Positions 8,096 through 17,147 of a stretch of 64,000 bases of DNA are shown in pieces. The notes below the pieces were generated by a model. That model was not told the DNA's origin, ran no database searches, and worked only from the letters and a program-made list of their open reading frames with translations. Within the stretch, counting starts at the first letter, position 1. Each line of letters begins with the position of its first letter. Both the position numbers and the translations under genes were made by a program. The stretch comes from JACCZX01 sp963824935 (GTDB taxonomy: Bacteria > Pseudomonadota > Gammaproteobacteria > Burkholderiales > Burkholderiaceae_F). The stretch is from contig CAWGRF010000024.1 of the NCBI GenBank assembly GCA_963824935.1, forward strand, positions 248,001 to 312,000. Direction: 5' to 3'.

Positions 8096-9316
8096 ATGGC
8101 AACGACCGCCGATCTTATCGACTCACGCGCCGCATGGCTGCGGCTCGTTGCTGCCTTGGCCCTGAGCACGCTGGGCGGAGTCGGCATGTGGTCGGTCGTC
8201 GTCGCGTTGCCGGCAATACAAGCCGAGTTCGGCGTCACACGCGCGGCGGCGTCATTTCCTTACACGCTGACGATGCTCGGCTTCGGCGTCGGCGGCATCA
8301 TGATGGGGCGGTTGTCCGACCGCTATGGCGTTCGATTGCCGATGGTCGGTGCGACATGTGCATTGGCAATCGGTTACGTCGCGGCGAGCTTGTCGTCGAG
8401 CGTGCTGATGTACGCAATCGTGCAGGGTGTGCTGATCGGCATGCTCGGCAGTTCCGCAAGCTTCGGTCCGCTGCTGGCGGACATTTCACATTGGTTCGTG
8501 CGGCGGCGTGGCCTTGCGGTTTCGATCGTCGCGTCGGGTAACTATCTGGCGGGCGCTGTATGGCCGCCGATCGTGCAGTATCTGATCGAAACGGTGGGCT
8601 GGCGCTCGGCGCACCTTTACATCGGCGCGATTTGCTTGCTGACGATGCTGCCATTGACCTATGCAATGCGGCGTGCGCCGCCGCATGTGGGGGAGACCAG
8701 CAGCGCGCCGGCTGCTTCGCGCGCGCCCCGATCGCTTGGTATTTCGCCGTTTGCGCTGCAGACGTTGCTGATGATCGCAGGCGTGGCGTGCTGCGTGGCG
8801 ATGTCGATGCCGCAAGTGCATATCGTCGCGTATTGCGCAGATCTCGGTTACGGGCCGGCCGTCGGAGCGCAGATGCTGTCGATCATGCTTGCTTCCGGCA
8901 TCGTCAGCCGGCTCGCATCGGGGTGGATTGCCGATCACATCGGCGGCTTGCGCACGCTGCTGCTCGGCTCAGTGCTGCAAGGTGTGGCGTTGCTGCTCTA
9001 TATCCCATTCGACGGGGTGACCTCATTGTTCGTCGTGTCGGCACTGTTCGGTTTGTTCCAGGGCGGGATCGTGCCGAGCTACGCGATCATCGTGCGTGAA
9101 TACTTCGCGCCCAACGAAGCCGGCGCGCGGGTTGGGTTGGTGATAATGGCCACGCTGTTCGGCATGGCGCTCGGCGGCTGGATGTCGGGCGCGGTGTTCG
9201 ACCTTACCGGCTCGTATCGCGCCGCCTTTATCAACGGTTTGCTTTGGAACCTGCTCAATGTCTCGATCGCGATATGGCTGCTGCGGCGGCCAGGTGCGCG
9301 TTTTGTTCCTGCGTAA
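8096..9316 (+). CDS. MFS transporter, oxalate/formate- or monocarboxylate-type
   Basis: This 406-residue major facilitator has 12 predicted membrane helices. The loop 2-3 signature GRLSDRYGVRLPMVGA is clear, with related residues in the second half (ASGWIADHIGGLRTLLLG). The layout, with SFPYTLTMLGFGVGGIMMG early and GLFQGGIVPSYAIIVREYF late, resembles the oxalate/formate antiporter and monocarboxylate porter groups. A carboxylate substrate would suit the neighbouring tct operon, but this is inference. It is divergent from the tct operon. Confidence 0.82.
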   Translation: MATTADLIDSRAAWLRLVAALALSTLGGVGMWSVVVALPAIQAEFGVTRAAASFPYTLTMLGFGVGGIMMGRLSDRYGVRLPMVGATCALAIGYVAASLSSSVLMYAIVQGVLIGMLGSSASFGPLLADISHWFVRRRGLAVSIVASGNYLAGAVWPPIVQYLIETVGWRSAHLYIGAICLLTMLPLTYAMRRAPPHVGETSSAPAASRAPRSLGISPFALQTLLMIAGVACCVAMSMPQVHIVAYCADLGYGPAVGAQMLSIMLASGIVSRLASGWIADHIGGLRTLLLGSVLQGVALLLYIPFDGVTSLFVVSALFGLFQGGIVPSYAIIVREYFAPNEAGARVGLVIMATLFGMALGGWMSGAVFDLTGSYRAAFINGLLWNLLNVSIAIWLLRRPGARFVPA

Positions 9317-9444
9317 GTACACAAACCCCGCACCTCGTCCCGCACACCCGGCCGTTTGAGGCGCGATGAACGCGCTTCATCTTATCGGCTGCCAAATCGG
9401 TGCTCAAACGCTGTCCGGCGCGACGAAACGACAAAAAGCCGGAA

Positions 9445-9514
9445 TGAACTGCAGAAAGCCCAGATTTCGCGACGAAAGCGCGCTTGCAGTTCACGGCGCG
9501 CTTTATGCAGTTCA
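9445..9514 (+). promoter_or_regulatory. Three TGCAGTTCA motifs upstream of a small secreted protein gene
   Basis: The 9-mer TGCAGTTCA occurs at 9485-9493 and 9506-9514 as direct repeats 21 bases apart (two helical turns), and inverted at 9445-9453. The outer two copies share ten bases (TGCAGTTCAT). The array ends 77 bases before the ATG of the small gene at 9592. This could be a multi-site regulator-binding region. No sigma-70 promoter is obvious beside it. Confidence 0.35.
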
Positions 9515-9591
9515 TCGCAAGTCGCTCGCGTGCAGCAGTCCCGCTGCCTACAGTTCGGTCCATCGCAACGAACCAAACAAAGGACCGAACC

Positions 9592-9762
9592 ATGAAAACG
9601 ATCTCTACCCAAGCCCGCATCGTCGCAGCGTTCTTCGCCGTCGTGATGAGCACCGCAGTACTAGGCGGCACCGTGACCGGAATGCAATCGACTTCTAAGT
9701 CTGCCGCGACGCCGATCGTCGTCCTGGAAGCGGTTGTTATCACCGCACCAGCAGTAAGTTAA
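9592..9762 (+). CDS. Small secreted or membrane-anchored protein, 56 residues
   Basis: The frame starts MKTISTQARIVAAFFAVVMS, a signal-peptide-like start (Lys, then a hydrophobic core through STAVLGG). It ends with a short hydrophobic Val/Ala/Pro tail. AAAGGA precedes the ATG, and a good terminator follows at 9826, so it looks like a complete monocistronic unit. I do not recognise a family. Short proteins of this form are common in betaproteobacteria. Confidence 0.55.
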   Translation: MKTISTQARIVAAFFAVVMSTAVLGGTVTGMQSTSKSAATPIVVLEAVVITAPAVS

Positions 9763-9825
9763 GCAGCCGCACCGGCGCGCGCAGCGCCCGGTCCTGCTGC
9801 GCCGCCAAGCGCGGTGGAACAAACC

Positions 9826-9849
9826 AAAACCCGGCTTCGGCCGGGTTTT
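9826..9849 (+). terminator. Rho-independent terminator
   Basis: AAAACCCGGC-TTCG-GCCGGGTTTT is a perfect 10-bp stem capped by a stable TTCG tetraloop. It lies about 60 bases after the small secreted protein gene. The A/T-flanked symmetric form could act in both directions. Confidence 0.85.
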
Positions 9850-9869
9850 GCGTTTGTGTTTGGTCATTC

Positions 9870-10058
9870 GTGAAAAAATGGCCGCCTAAATGGACGCAGA
9901 CCGCACTTGCCAGCCTGTCCTTCGCCGACCTGCGCGATTGCCTCGCCGAGTTCTAGGAGCATGATGACTTCGACGCGTTTCTAGCCGAAGGGGCTGATGA
10001 ACTCGAATACGTGCGCGTCCGTACCCGGATGGAAGTTTTCATCGCGGACGGCAGGTAG
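9870..10058 (+). pseudogene. 63-codon mini-ORF interrupted by one in-frame TAG
   Basis: From the GTG at 9870 the frame reads KKWPPKWTQTALASLSFADL and reaches LRDCLAEF, then TAG at 9954-9956. It continues in the same frame with EHDDFDAFLAEG, ADELEYVRVRTRMEVFIADG and a normal stop. Composition on both sides of the TAG looks protein-coding. A single G-to-T change of a GAG or GGG codon would explain the stop, either as a real mutation or a sequence error. I recognise no family. It lies directly upstream of the DUF5993-like gene. Confidence 0.35.
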
Positions 10059-10073
10059 TTCGGAGATGTATTC

Positions 10074-10295
10074 ATGATGGTCGCTGTGTTTGCAGCAATG
10101 ACATTGGCGCTGATCTTTGGCTGGATCGGTCGTCGATCGTTAGCTGTTGCGTTGTTTGTCGTTTGTCTAGCATTGTCGATCGGACTTTTCCTATTTGAAA
10201 TCTATAGTCCCGAGTACGGATTCCGGATGCCCTGGATCCAGACCGAATTCGACCGCGTCGTCGCGGGTACGTTCATGATCGACAGCCACCGACCG
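10074..10295 (+). CDS. DUF5993-like small membrane protein
   Basis: Two hydrophobic helices (VAVFAAMTLALIFGWIGRRS and LAVALFVVCLALSIGLFLFE) are separated by a GRRS turn. This is the arrangement I associate with DUF5993 proteins, which often sit beside dsbB-like genes, as here. GGAG lies 8 bases before the ATG. No stop codon separates this frame from the DsbB start at 10296 (ATG, same frame). It therefore either continues into DsbB as a fusion or has lost its stop to another sequence error. The listed end marks the domain boundary, not a stop codon. Confidence 0.55.
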
Positions 10296-10869
10296 ATGAC
10301 GTCGCAGCGATTGCTTGCTGCTGCTGAATTACGTCTACCTACTGCTCGTGATGTTCGTGATCGCAGGCATTCTCACCGCAGCGATGACTTTGCAATACGC
10401 GAACGGTGAGCTGCCGTGCCCGCTATGCCTGCTGGAGCGTGTTGCGATGTTCGGCGTGTGCTTTGGCATCATGCTGAATTTCCGTCACGGCTTTTCGTAT
10501 CAGAACACCGGCTTCAGCCTGCTGTTCGCGCTTGTCTTGCTGATCGTTTCGGTGCGGCAAAGCCTGCTCGACATTTATCCGCGCCCTGGTCACGAATACA
10601 TCGGTAGCGCGATATTCGGTATTCATTTGCCGGTCTGGTCGATCATCATTGCGCTGACTCTGTTGGCTGCCTATGCGATCAAGCTCGCGATCCTGGGAGG
10701 TGACGAATACTTGCGCGAGGCCAAGGTCGAGGAGTTTCCGGCGATCAGGAAGATCGCCAATGCTCTAGGCCTCTACGTGATCGCGATTTGCCTGATTAAC
10801 TTGGTTTCGGTCGTCCTGCAATGCGGCTTCGGCGAGTGCCACACATTCAACTACAAGTTGCTGCAGTAG
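10296..10869 (+). CDS. dsbB: Disulfide bond formation protein DsbB family (one frame break)
   Basis: This DsbB-type inner-membrane quinone reductase would reoxidise a DsbA-like partner. The CXXC of the first periplasmic loop is in LPCPLCLLERVAMFG. Five hydrophobic segments are seen. A C-terminal Cys pair (LQCGFGECHTF) lies where the subgroup linked to DUF5993 has one, rather than in the usual second loop. Near 10315 one extra T breaks the frame; removing it gives MTSQRLLLLLNYVYLLLVMF. If the break is real, only the part from about 10315 would be made. Confidence 0.8.
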
Positions 10870-10880
10870 TCGCCTGCCTG

Positions 10881-12545
10881 TTACATCTGCGCAGGTATAG
10901 CGAGCTTTGTCTCATCGATTGAATAGCAGGCAAGCACTCGTCCGGCGGCGTCGAACAGGGCGTTAGTATTGTCTTCGGTGATGATTCCGCTATGGATAAA
11001 GTAGTCTACGAAGCGGGATGTGTTGAAAAAGTACGACCTGGGCAGGTCGGCCAGCGCCAGGTAATGCACCTCGTAGGTATAGCGCGCGAGCTCACTGATC
11101 AGTCCCAGGGGCTCGTCGAAATGAGGGCGCACGTTGGTTCGGACATACATCTGCATCTCCTCGCCCGGTAGCAACTTCGAGCACATCAGGTTGGACAGAT
11201 AGTCACCGACTCGCGCCAGGGTCTTGCGCGCGAGGACTGCCGGAAGTTCGTTCGAGCTTGGCGAGAGAGCCGCCGTTTCTGTATCTCTGGCGCGCACTCT
11301 GTCCGGCATTGCCGCGATGGTCTGCGCAAAACAATCGCCTAGTTCAGCGCGCGCTTCTCTGTAGGCAGCCTTGTTCTCGTCGGCCACACGCAGGAATTTC
11401 GCAGCATGCGCCAGATGTCCCCATTCGTGCATCACGCGCGCGCCGAGGAACAGCCGGAAGTATGGGGGCGCCGGGGCCGTGAGACAGTCGAACGCGTTCT
11501 GCTTCAACTTGTGTACTACTGCGCGTCGAGCCGGATCGATGTAGGTACCGCCTTGGAACTCCAAGACGGCATAACTTCTTGGCAGCGAGTCAACATCGGT
11601 AACGCGTTCGAGAAATTGACGCGAACGCTCATCTATCGTGCGTAAGTCCTCGTGCAAGCTCGCAACGGCAGCGTCGCTGGCGTTGACTAGCGCGCGCCGC
11701 ATCCACCGCGGATCATTCATCTCTGGCGACCACACCGTCGTGCCGTCGGGCGCCACAACGATCACATGAGCACGCGTTTGCTGCAGCCAATCGCACAGGG
11801 CATCGACGGTGGGGGAACGTGCGGGTACGCCGGCCGGCGCAGTGATTTGCATGGCAGTGCTAACGGCGTCCTCACCGGCGTCGCAGAGGGCGGTGACCTG
11901 CGGCTGCAGGCGCTTCGGCACGTACAGATCGGCGCCCTCCACGGCTAGATAGGGCTCGGTTGGGTCCTCCTGTGGTTCGCGCAGTGGAATGTGCAATAGC
12001 TGATCGATCCACTCAAACGCGTTTGCCAGTGCAGTGAAACACCGCGCATCCGGCCGCTTCGCGTGCGCTGCGGCGCTGGCAAACGCGCTTCGGCTCGCAT
12101 CGTCGCGGTCGAACCAGTAACTCAGGTTGCAAACGAGCGCCGCACGCACTGAACTCAGCAGCGCTAACCGGTCGACGTGCACCAACATGTAAGCGACGTA
12201 CTCGGGATGCGTGTTCAGGTCCGACTTGTACAACAGCGAAGACGTGCCGATGAACGGCTCCATGTACGGAAAGATGCCCCGCTGCTCGGAAATGATCAGA
12301 AGATTCGTCTGGCGCGGCGGAAACCATGACTGTGGCGCGCGTGCAAAGAGATCGCGACAGCGTTGCCAGTACAGCGCGGTGCCGCGCTCGAGACAATCGA
12401 TTTGCCCGGCTGACAAGCGGCCCTCGCCGATCAGCAGCTGGGCAAATTCAGGCTCGAGTCCATGCTCGTCGAGTACTTCCGCAGGAACTGCCACGACGCT
12501 CGGATGCGCCAAGGCAAAGCGACGTAGTGCGGGTGAAATCGGCAT
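10881..12545 (-). CDS. Uncharacterised protein with HEWGH metalloprotease-like motif
   Basis: The 554-residue protein has no signal peptide or membrane segment. I do not recognise a family. The only catalytic-looking feature is FLGARVMHEWGHLAHAAKF (about residue 390), an HExxH zinc site. Acidic residues follow at a gluzincin-like distance (YREARAELGD, Glu 20 and 24 residues after the second His). The N-terminal half contains YMEPFIGTSSLLYKSDLNTH and FDRDDASRSAFASAAAHAKR without known motifs. It is convergent with dsbB and divergent from the diheme lipoprotein gene, so it appears to be a single-gene unit. Confidence 0.6.
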   Translation of the reverse strand: MPISPALRRFALAHPSVVAVPAEVLDEHGLEPEFAQLLIGEGRLSAGQIDCLERGTALYWQRCRDLFARAPQSWFPPRQTNLLIISEQRGIFPYMEPFIGTSSLLYKSDLNTHPEYVAYMLVHVDRLALLSSVRAALVCNLSYWFDRDDASRSAFASAAAHAKRPDARCFTALANAFEWIDQLLHIPLREPQEDPTEPYLAVEGADLYVPKRLQPQVTALCDAGEDAVSTAMQITAPAGVPARSPTVDALCDWLQQTRAHVIVVAPDGTTVWSPEMNDPRWMRRALVNASDAAVASLHEDLRTIDERSRQFLERVTDVDSLPRSYAVLEFQGGTYIDPARRAVVHKLKQNAFDCLTAPAPPYFRLFLGARVMHEWGHLAHAAKFLRVADENKAAYREARAELGDCFAQTIAAMPDRVRARDTETAALSPSSNELPAVLARKTLARVGDYLSNLMCSKLLPGEEMQMYVRTNVRPHFDEPLGLISELARYTYEVHYLALADLPRSYFFNTSRFVDYFIHSGIITEDNTNALFDAAGRVLACYSIDETKLAIPAQM

Positions 12546-12823
12546 GCGGCGAATCTATCACCGCGAGTGGCTGCGAACGGCGCAGAAAACCGCCCTGGAA
12601 TGGACAGAAATTTGATGCGAATTCGAATGAGTGTCCGAGCTGTTTTATGGCTAATCCGATCGGACTAGCCTGGACGTAAAAGCCCAGCAAATACGCGGCT
12701 TTGGCGCTACCCGCGAAAACCAAAGGGTACTCACCGATCATCCTTACCCACGAGTTTTTTTTTGCTCGAACGCAGGCACAGTTTGCCTCCGGTAAGCCTT
12801 GCAAATCCCTTTGGGAGAGAACA

Positions 12824-15125
12824 ATGACGGACAGACTTAACGCACGGATCGCGATCCCGCTGCTTGCAGTAGTGGGGGCGCTTACGGGCTGTGGTGGTGG
12901 CGATACCGGAAGCACAACCGCTCCGCCGCCGCCGGCGACTCAAGTAGCCGCGGCAACGTGCGCGACCCCGCCGCAGACGTTTACCGCGAACGTGTGGCCG
13001 AGCATGAGCAGCACGTGCGTTGTGTGTCACAGAGCGGGTGCGGTCGCCAGCGGTACGCGACTCGTGTTCGCAGTCGGCGCCTCCGCTGAAGCTAACTACG
13101 GCGTGTTGCGCACGTTCGCGGCTGCGAACGGCGACTTGCTGATGTCGAAATCGATCGGTCTCCCAACGCACAGCGGTGGCAAGCCGTTCGTCGACGCCAA
13201 TTCGCAGCAGTACAAAGATCTCGCGGCGTTGCTTCCGAAGCTGAAGGAAAGCTGCAGCGAAGAAGTCATCGCGACCGGACAGTTCTGGGAGAACGTTCAG
13301 TTTGCGGACAACGCAACGGTGCTGCAGAAGGCATCCGTCCTCTTCCAGGGACGCAATCCAACAGAAGTGGAAAAGGCAGCAGTCGCGGGTGGTGGCGAGG
13401 CAGTGCTTCGCCAAACGATCCGGGGCTACATGGACAACGGTCCTTCATTCGACAACTTCCTGACCGAGGCTGGTCACCTTCAGTTTTTGGTGAGTGGCGT
13501 CACTGTCTTTGGAAACAACAGAGGCCTGAACGCGGCTGACTATCCGGCATCTGCTACGGCAGTCATCAACAACCAGATGGCGCCGGCGGGTGTTAGGGCG
13601 CGTGTTGACACCGGTATCCGTTTCGAGCCGGTCAACATCATGAGGTACATCGTCAAGGGCGATCGGGACTGGAGGGAAATCGTCACCGGCAAGTACACAG
13701 TCCTGAATAGCATCACCGCCACGACGCTTGGCGCGCAGGTTCAAGGTACCTTCATGGACCCGACGAACGACACCGAGCTTCTGCCGGCGGTCATGCCGAA
13801 CCTGCGGTCGCCCAACGGCATCCGCGAGCACGCGGGCGTGTTGGCGACCCATTCTTTCCTCGATCGTTTCCCCAATACGGATACCAACTCTAACCGGCAT
13901 CGCGTCAGCGAGGCGGCCAAGCGATTCATCGGGCTGTATATCCCGTTGCTGGCATCGCGGCCGCTGGAAGATGGCCAGTTCAGAGTGACAGTGATGGATA
14001 ACCCGGGTTGCGCCGTCTGCCACGACGTCATGGATCCGATGGCCGGAGCGTTCCAGAATTGGGCGCCAAACAATCGCTACCGTCCGAATGGCACGGGTGC
14101 GGCCGCGGACATTCTGCCGAATTTCTACAAGTCGACCGACTATATGGACCGGCCGAAGGGCGGCGAGTTCTACGAGATGGGCGATAAGTGGTTCCGGGAT
14201 CGTAAGACGCCTGGCTATGGCAGCACGACGATGCCGAACGCCTACAACAATCCGTTCGCGGCAGAGTGGCTAGGCGCACAGTTCGCCGGCCGATTCACGC
14301 TTCGCCAAGGGTGCGGTGGGCTTCTGGTTCAAGGCGTTGTTCCAACGCGATGTTCTGCAACCAGTACTCGATACAACCGGACCTGATGCTGCTGCCCGCC
14401 TGGCTGCCTACAACGCACAGCAGGAAGAGTTCAACGAGCTTGCGGCACGCTTCGCGGCCGGCGGTTACAAGGTCAAGGATCTGTTAACTGACCTGATGCT
14501 CAGCAAGCAGGCCCGCGCCAGCGGAATCTCCGGCACGGTTAGCGCTCAGCGGGCAGCCGCACTTGCCCACGTCGGTGGCGCCAACTTGCTATCAGCATCG
14601 CGCCTGAATCGGAAGTTTGCCGGTTTGTTGGGATCCACTCACGCCGGCTTCAACAATCCGTTCACCGGTGCTGCACTGGCTTATTCGGAGTTCGACGGCG
14701 GCCTTGCAAGTAAAAGCATTCAGATGCACTTCACCTCAAGTCAGGTAAGTGCCATCGATGGAGCGGCCGTGCAGAACGCCTGCAGATGGGTGGCGGCAGA
14801 CTTCGCGAAACCTGTGGCAACTCGCTTGTTGTTCCCGGGCGTGACGATGGCCGACACGCCGGCCAACAAGGCGGGTGGCGACAAGATCCTGGCAACTATC
14901 GTGGACTTGTTTGACAAGTTGTGGAACCAGCGCGTCACGTCCACAGATCCGGAAGTGCAGCGGATGTACAAGCTGCTGACCGACATTTACGCCGATCGCG
15001 CCAACATGTCGGCAACGCCGCTGACGTGCCAGTTAAACACGGCTAATGATCCGACTGGCATGGGGCAGGTGTGGGCGATGGGGCTGATTTACATGATTAG
15101 CGACCAGGCCTTCCTGACGTACTAA
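12824..15125 (+). CDS. DUF1592/DUF1588-like diheme lipoprotein (one frame break)
   Basis: This exported protein of about 766 residues starts with a lipoprotein signal (LLAVVGALTGC, lipobox LTGC, then GGGDTG). It has two c-type heme motifs: CVVCH about 65 residues in, and CAVCH about 405 residues in, within MDNPGCAVCHDVMDPMAGAF. That last motif, with the preceding HRVSEAAKRFIGLYI, resembles the planctomycete-type DUF1592/DUF1588 cytochromes. The frame breaks near 14287. Removing one C gives AGDSRFAKGAVGFWFKALF. The DUF1501 gene follows after 34 bases, the usual partner arrangement. The electron-transfer role and substrate are unknown. The ATG has GGGAGA upstream. Confidence 0.78.
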
Positions 15126-15159
15126 CCGGTTGACGAGCCAGATTAAAGGAGTGATTTAA

Positions 15160-16446
15160 ATGGACCGCAGAGAATTTCTCTTAAATACGGCGAAGGCTTC
15201 CGGCGTAATGCTTCCGTGGTGGGGACTGCTGCCCCTCACCGCCAACGCCCAGGTAGCTGACAAGATACTTATCTACTACCACACCGATGGCGGGATGGTT
15301 AACGATATGTTCCTGGATCCGTCGCCCGACCCGCGATACAACCTGTATTCGCAAAATGGCTTGGCGATTCCGGGGAGCGGCAACATTCGTATCGCGCCGG
15401 CGGCTGCGGGTACGAACGTGGCATTCTTGAATCGGTTCCGCGATCAAATGCTAGTCGTTAACGGTATTAATACGGATACGAATAGCCACGAAGACGGACA
15501 GCGCTGCTCGGCGACCGGCAAGCTCGAGATGGGGTATGCACCCTTATCTGAGTTGCATGCGGCTCAGTACGCGATCGGGAAACCGGCGGGATGGATGGTC
15601 AGGGATGGCGGTACCGTCAGCACGGGCATCTACCCGGCCACCGCGGTTCCCGATGGTAATCAGTTACGTGCAATGGTCGACCCGCTGGCAGCGAGTGGTA
15701 CGACCGATTATGTGAAGCGGGCTGATTTCAACAGGACTGTGGAGGCACGCGCAGCTCGCCTTGAAGCGCTGAAGGCAAACGGAGTGCAGTTGCCCAAAGA
15801 GCGCTTGATTACCGAAGAGTTTGTCGCCGCCAAGGAAGCGCGAGTGCGGCTTCAAGCTGTTGCCGCCAATGTCCCCGCGACCTTTGGACAGAATCCAGAC
15901 ATCGAAGTCTTCATGATTGCGGCGCAGTCCGGTATTACATCGGCCGGAACCCTTTCAAGTGGGGGCTTTGACTGCCACGGCAGCGAGCTCGACTACGAAG
16001 GTGCCAACGGCGCCTTGGCGAGGATGACGAACCGGCTGACGAACATTTGGGATGAGGCAGCTCGACGCGGCGTGGCGGACCGACTGTATGTCGTCGTATC
16101 GGGCGAATTTAGCCGCACACCGCTGAACGGTAGCAACGGCCACGATCACCAAAATTTCGGCGCCGGCGCTTTGGTTATGGGCCCTGCGGGCTGGGGTTTG
16201 GGTAACCGGGTCGTTGGTTACACAGCCACGATGAACTTGCATGCATCGAGAGCAATCAACCCCAAAACGGGTGCGCCAGATCCGAACGGCGTGATGCTGA
16301 GGCCGGCTCATTATCACGATGCGCTTCGCGACTTTCTCGGAATCCAGGTCACCAACCCGATGCTGGGATTAGGAGTTCCGCCGTCGGAGAAGATCAGCCT
16401 GTTCAGTCCAAGCATGTCGACGGGGTATCCGGAACTTACCGTCTGA
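15160..16446 (+). CDS. DUF1501 family Tat-exported protein
   Basis: This 428-residue protein begins MDRREFLLNTAKASGVMLPW, a twin-arginine signal, so it is probably exported folded. DUF1501 proteins are distant relatives of sulfatases and alkaline phosphatases. The segments GMVNDMFLDPSPDP, GGFDCHGSELDYEG and VVSGEFSRTPLNGSNGHDHQ correspond to the family's putative metal-binding regions. The clear Shine-Dalgarno AAAGGAG precedes the ATG. It is translated just after the diheme lipoprotein, and the pair most likely works together in the periplasm. A strong hairpin follows the stop. Confidence 0.85.
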   Translation: MDRREFLLNTAKASGVMLPWWGLLPLTANAQVADKILIYYHTDGGMVNDMFLDPSPDPRYNLYSQNGLAIPGSGNIRIAPAAAGTNVAFLNRFRDQMLVVNGINTDTNSHEDGQRCSATGKLEMGYAPLSELHAAQYAIGKPAGWMVRDGGTVSTGIYPATAVPDGNQLRAMVDPLAASGTTDYVKRADFNRTVEARAARLEALKANGVQLPKERLITEEFVAAKEARVRLQAVAANVPATFGQNPDIEVFMIAAQSGITSAGTLSSGGFDCHGSELDYEGANGALARMTNRLTNIWDEAARRGVADRLYVVVSGEFSRTPLNGSNGHDHQNFGAGALVMGPAGWGLGNRVVGYTATMNLHASRAINPKTGAPDPNGVMLRPAHYHDALRDFLGIQVTNPMLGLGVPPSEKISLFSPSMSTGYPELTV

Positions 16447-16464
16447 TCAAGCTCAAAGCCAGAT

Positions 16465-16507
16465 CGCGCCGTGACCACCGACAGGTGGTCCGGCGCGTGT
16501 TTCTTTT
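16465..16507 (+). terminator. Strong hairpin with U-rich tail after the DUF1501 gene
   Basis: CGCGCCG-T-GACCACC-GACA-GGTGGTC-CGGCGCG forms a 14-bp stem with one bulged T. TGTTTCTTTT follows. This looks like an intrinsic terminator, yet the only start codons for the next gene (GTG at 16485 and 16497) lie within or at the end of the stem. Confidence 0.7.
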
Positions 16508-17147
16508 CTGCGCGCTTGCGCTCACTGCAACGGCTGGTGTTGCTGCGGACCTGCGTGGCTTCGTCAGTGAAGGTGCGGCAGGTGTCTTGCAGTTTCAGTT
16601 CTGCAATGGCCCCGTGTTGGGCAGGGAACTGTTTCCGATCGAAGATAAAACGCCGAATGGCGCTCTGAGGCAAGGGGTCGGCGCAGTTCGCCAGATCATG
16701 CTGCGCCGGTACCAACCTCTGTACGTCGAAGCGCGCGGTGAGCGCGGCAAGACGAATGCAACTGCATATCAGTTCCAGCGAGCGTTGGGCACCGTCGAGT
16801 CATGCAAGGCACTTCCACGCGACATCCAATCCAACGTTCGCTTGCTGGCTACCGGCCAGGCACCCACGTGGCGCTTGGTCGTCACCGACGCTACTGCGCT
16901 GCTTGAGTTACCCGATAAAGTATCTATGAAGCTTCCCGCTGCGGCCTTTAAGGCAGCTGCTACTGACCAAACAGCCAAGGAGACGTTGCCACGCTCATAC
17001 GAGACTCAGGCAGCCGATGGCACCGCAATCCGCGTCGAAATAAATCCGCAAATGTGCACCGATGGGCGATCGGAAACAGCCTATGGAGCACGTGTGACGC
17101 TGCGCGTTGAAAAACGCGTATTCCAAGGATGCGCAGCGCGTTTCTAG
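16485..17147 (+). CDS. Secreted protein of unknown function (COG3650-like C-terminus)
   Basis: The protein has about 220 residues and a signal peptide (RRVFLFCALALTATAGVAA). The middle segment IMLRRYQPLYVEARGERG resembles the small beta-rich domain of COG3650-type lipoproteins. The end (CTDGRSETAYGARVTLRVEK then VFQGCAARF, with two Cys) resembles the MSD-like terminus of those proteins. The family call is tentative. No ATG exists near the start: GTG at 16485 or 16497 is used, no Shine-Dalgarno is visible, and both lie in the hairpin after the DUF1501 gene. Translation may depend on coupling, or the gene may have its own promoter further in. Confidence 0.5.
   Translation: MVRRVFLFCALALTATAGVAADLRGFVSEGAAGVLQFQFCNGPVLGRELFPIEDKTPNGALRQGVGAVRQIMLRRYQPLYVEARGERGKTNATAYQFQRALGTVESCKALPRDIQSNVRLLATGQAPTWRLVVTDATALLELPDKVSMKLPAAAFKAAATDQTAKETLPRSYETQAADGTAIRVEINPQMCTDGRSETAYGARVTLRVEKRVFQGCAARF

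Noticed and set aside
12546..12823. Possible riboswitch or structured leader before the diheme lipoprotein gene
   Set aside because: A CTTTGG/CCAAAG pairing and a T run are present, but no known riboswitch consensus could be matched.
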